Source: Acinetobacter sp. UBA3106 (GTDB taxonomy: Bacteria; Pseudomonadota; Gammaproteobacteria; Pseudomonadales; Moraxellaceae). Taken from it: DNA of 53,837 nt. Under the pieces are notes generated by a model. It did no database searches, was not told the DNA's origin, and saw only the letters and a program-made list of their open reading frames with translations. The stretch spans positions 19,640 through 73,476 of the forward strand of contig DFAM01000016.1 of the NCBI GenBank assembly GCA_002365595.1, given 5' to 3'. Every line of letters begins with the position of its first letter. Position 1 is the first letter of the stretch. A program made the position numbers and the translations under genes. This document shows positions 53,739 to 53,837 of this stretch, one piece after another.

Positions 53739-53837
53739 TACTCAGCCACACTTAGCAATAAATTATGTCTACTCTATCACAGTTAAAATTGAATCTAATC
53801 TATCTGCAATCCCAGTGTTTTGTTGCGAATTATTAAT

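Overview
The window is a chromosomal segment of a gammaproteobacterium, almost certainly an Acinetobacter species (species not determined). The evidence is moderate-to-low GC content, the protein sequences, the gene orders (metX-metW, tatABC beside a PhoX-type phosphatase, the rlmN-pilF-rodZ-ispG-hisS-yfgM-bamB-der cluster) and a CsuA/B-like archaic chaperone-usher pilus locus. I see no rRNA, tRNA, CRISPR array, insertion sequence or phage genes. Most of the window is core chromosome. The accessory parts are about 29.7-34.0 kb and 47.6-52.9 kb.

Layout. 1-5.4 kb, plus strand: 3' end of metX, metW, a Sel1-repeat protein, a small lipoprotein, rdgB, then (after an AEC transporter on the minus strand) tatABC. 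5.5-7.6 kb: a Tat-exported PhoX-family lipoprotein behind a tandem Pho-box promoter. 7.6-10.2 kb: NRDE protein (minus), lgt and two paralogous small membrane proteins (plus). 10.2-18.0 kb: rplT-rpmI and thrS-infC on the minus strand, separated by an MFS exporter, a double TonB-C-domain secreted protein, a VTT/YqaA membrane protein, a GST and an Hsp20 chaperone. 18.2-22.6 kb: a D-threonine-aldolase-like/ALO oxidase pair and an acyl-CoA synthetase. 22.7-29.4 kb, minus: darP-HPr-rapZ, panC-panB, folK-pcnB, comEA-like, mazG. 29.7-34.0 kb, minus: a three-gene operon of exported proteins of unknown function with FlgT/CsgG-like features. 34.7-45.5 kb: a BamE-like lipoprotein, a phosphopantetheinyl transferase, then der-bamB-yfgM-hisS-ispG-rodZ-pilF-rlmN, ndk and iscX. 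45.6-47.5 kb: a GT4 glycosyltransferase/PAP2 phosphatase pair. 47.6-52.0 kb: an archaic chaperone-usher pilus operon with the remnant of a second subunit gene at its 3' end. This is followed by about 0.9 kb of very AT-rich DNA and a secreted XAC2610-like protein.

How the parts relate. TatABC is encoded just upstream of an obvious Tat substrate (PhoX-type). The PhoX promoter carries four 7-mers phased at exactly 11 bp, so export machinery and a phosphate-starvation enzyme sit side by side. The GT4/PAP2 pair near 46-47 kb has a weaker Pho-box-like array and may belong to the same response. Envelope biogenesis is heavily represented: lgt, bamB, rodZ, pilF, tat and the pilus operon. The least explained locus is the three-gene exported cluster at 29.7-34.0 kb.
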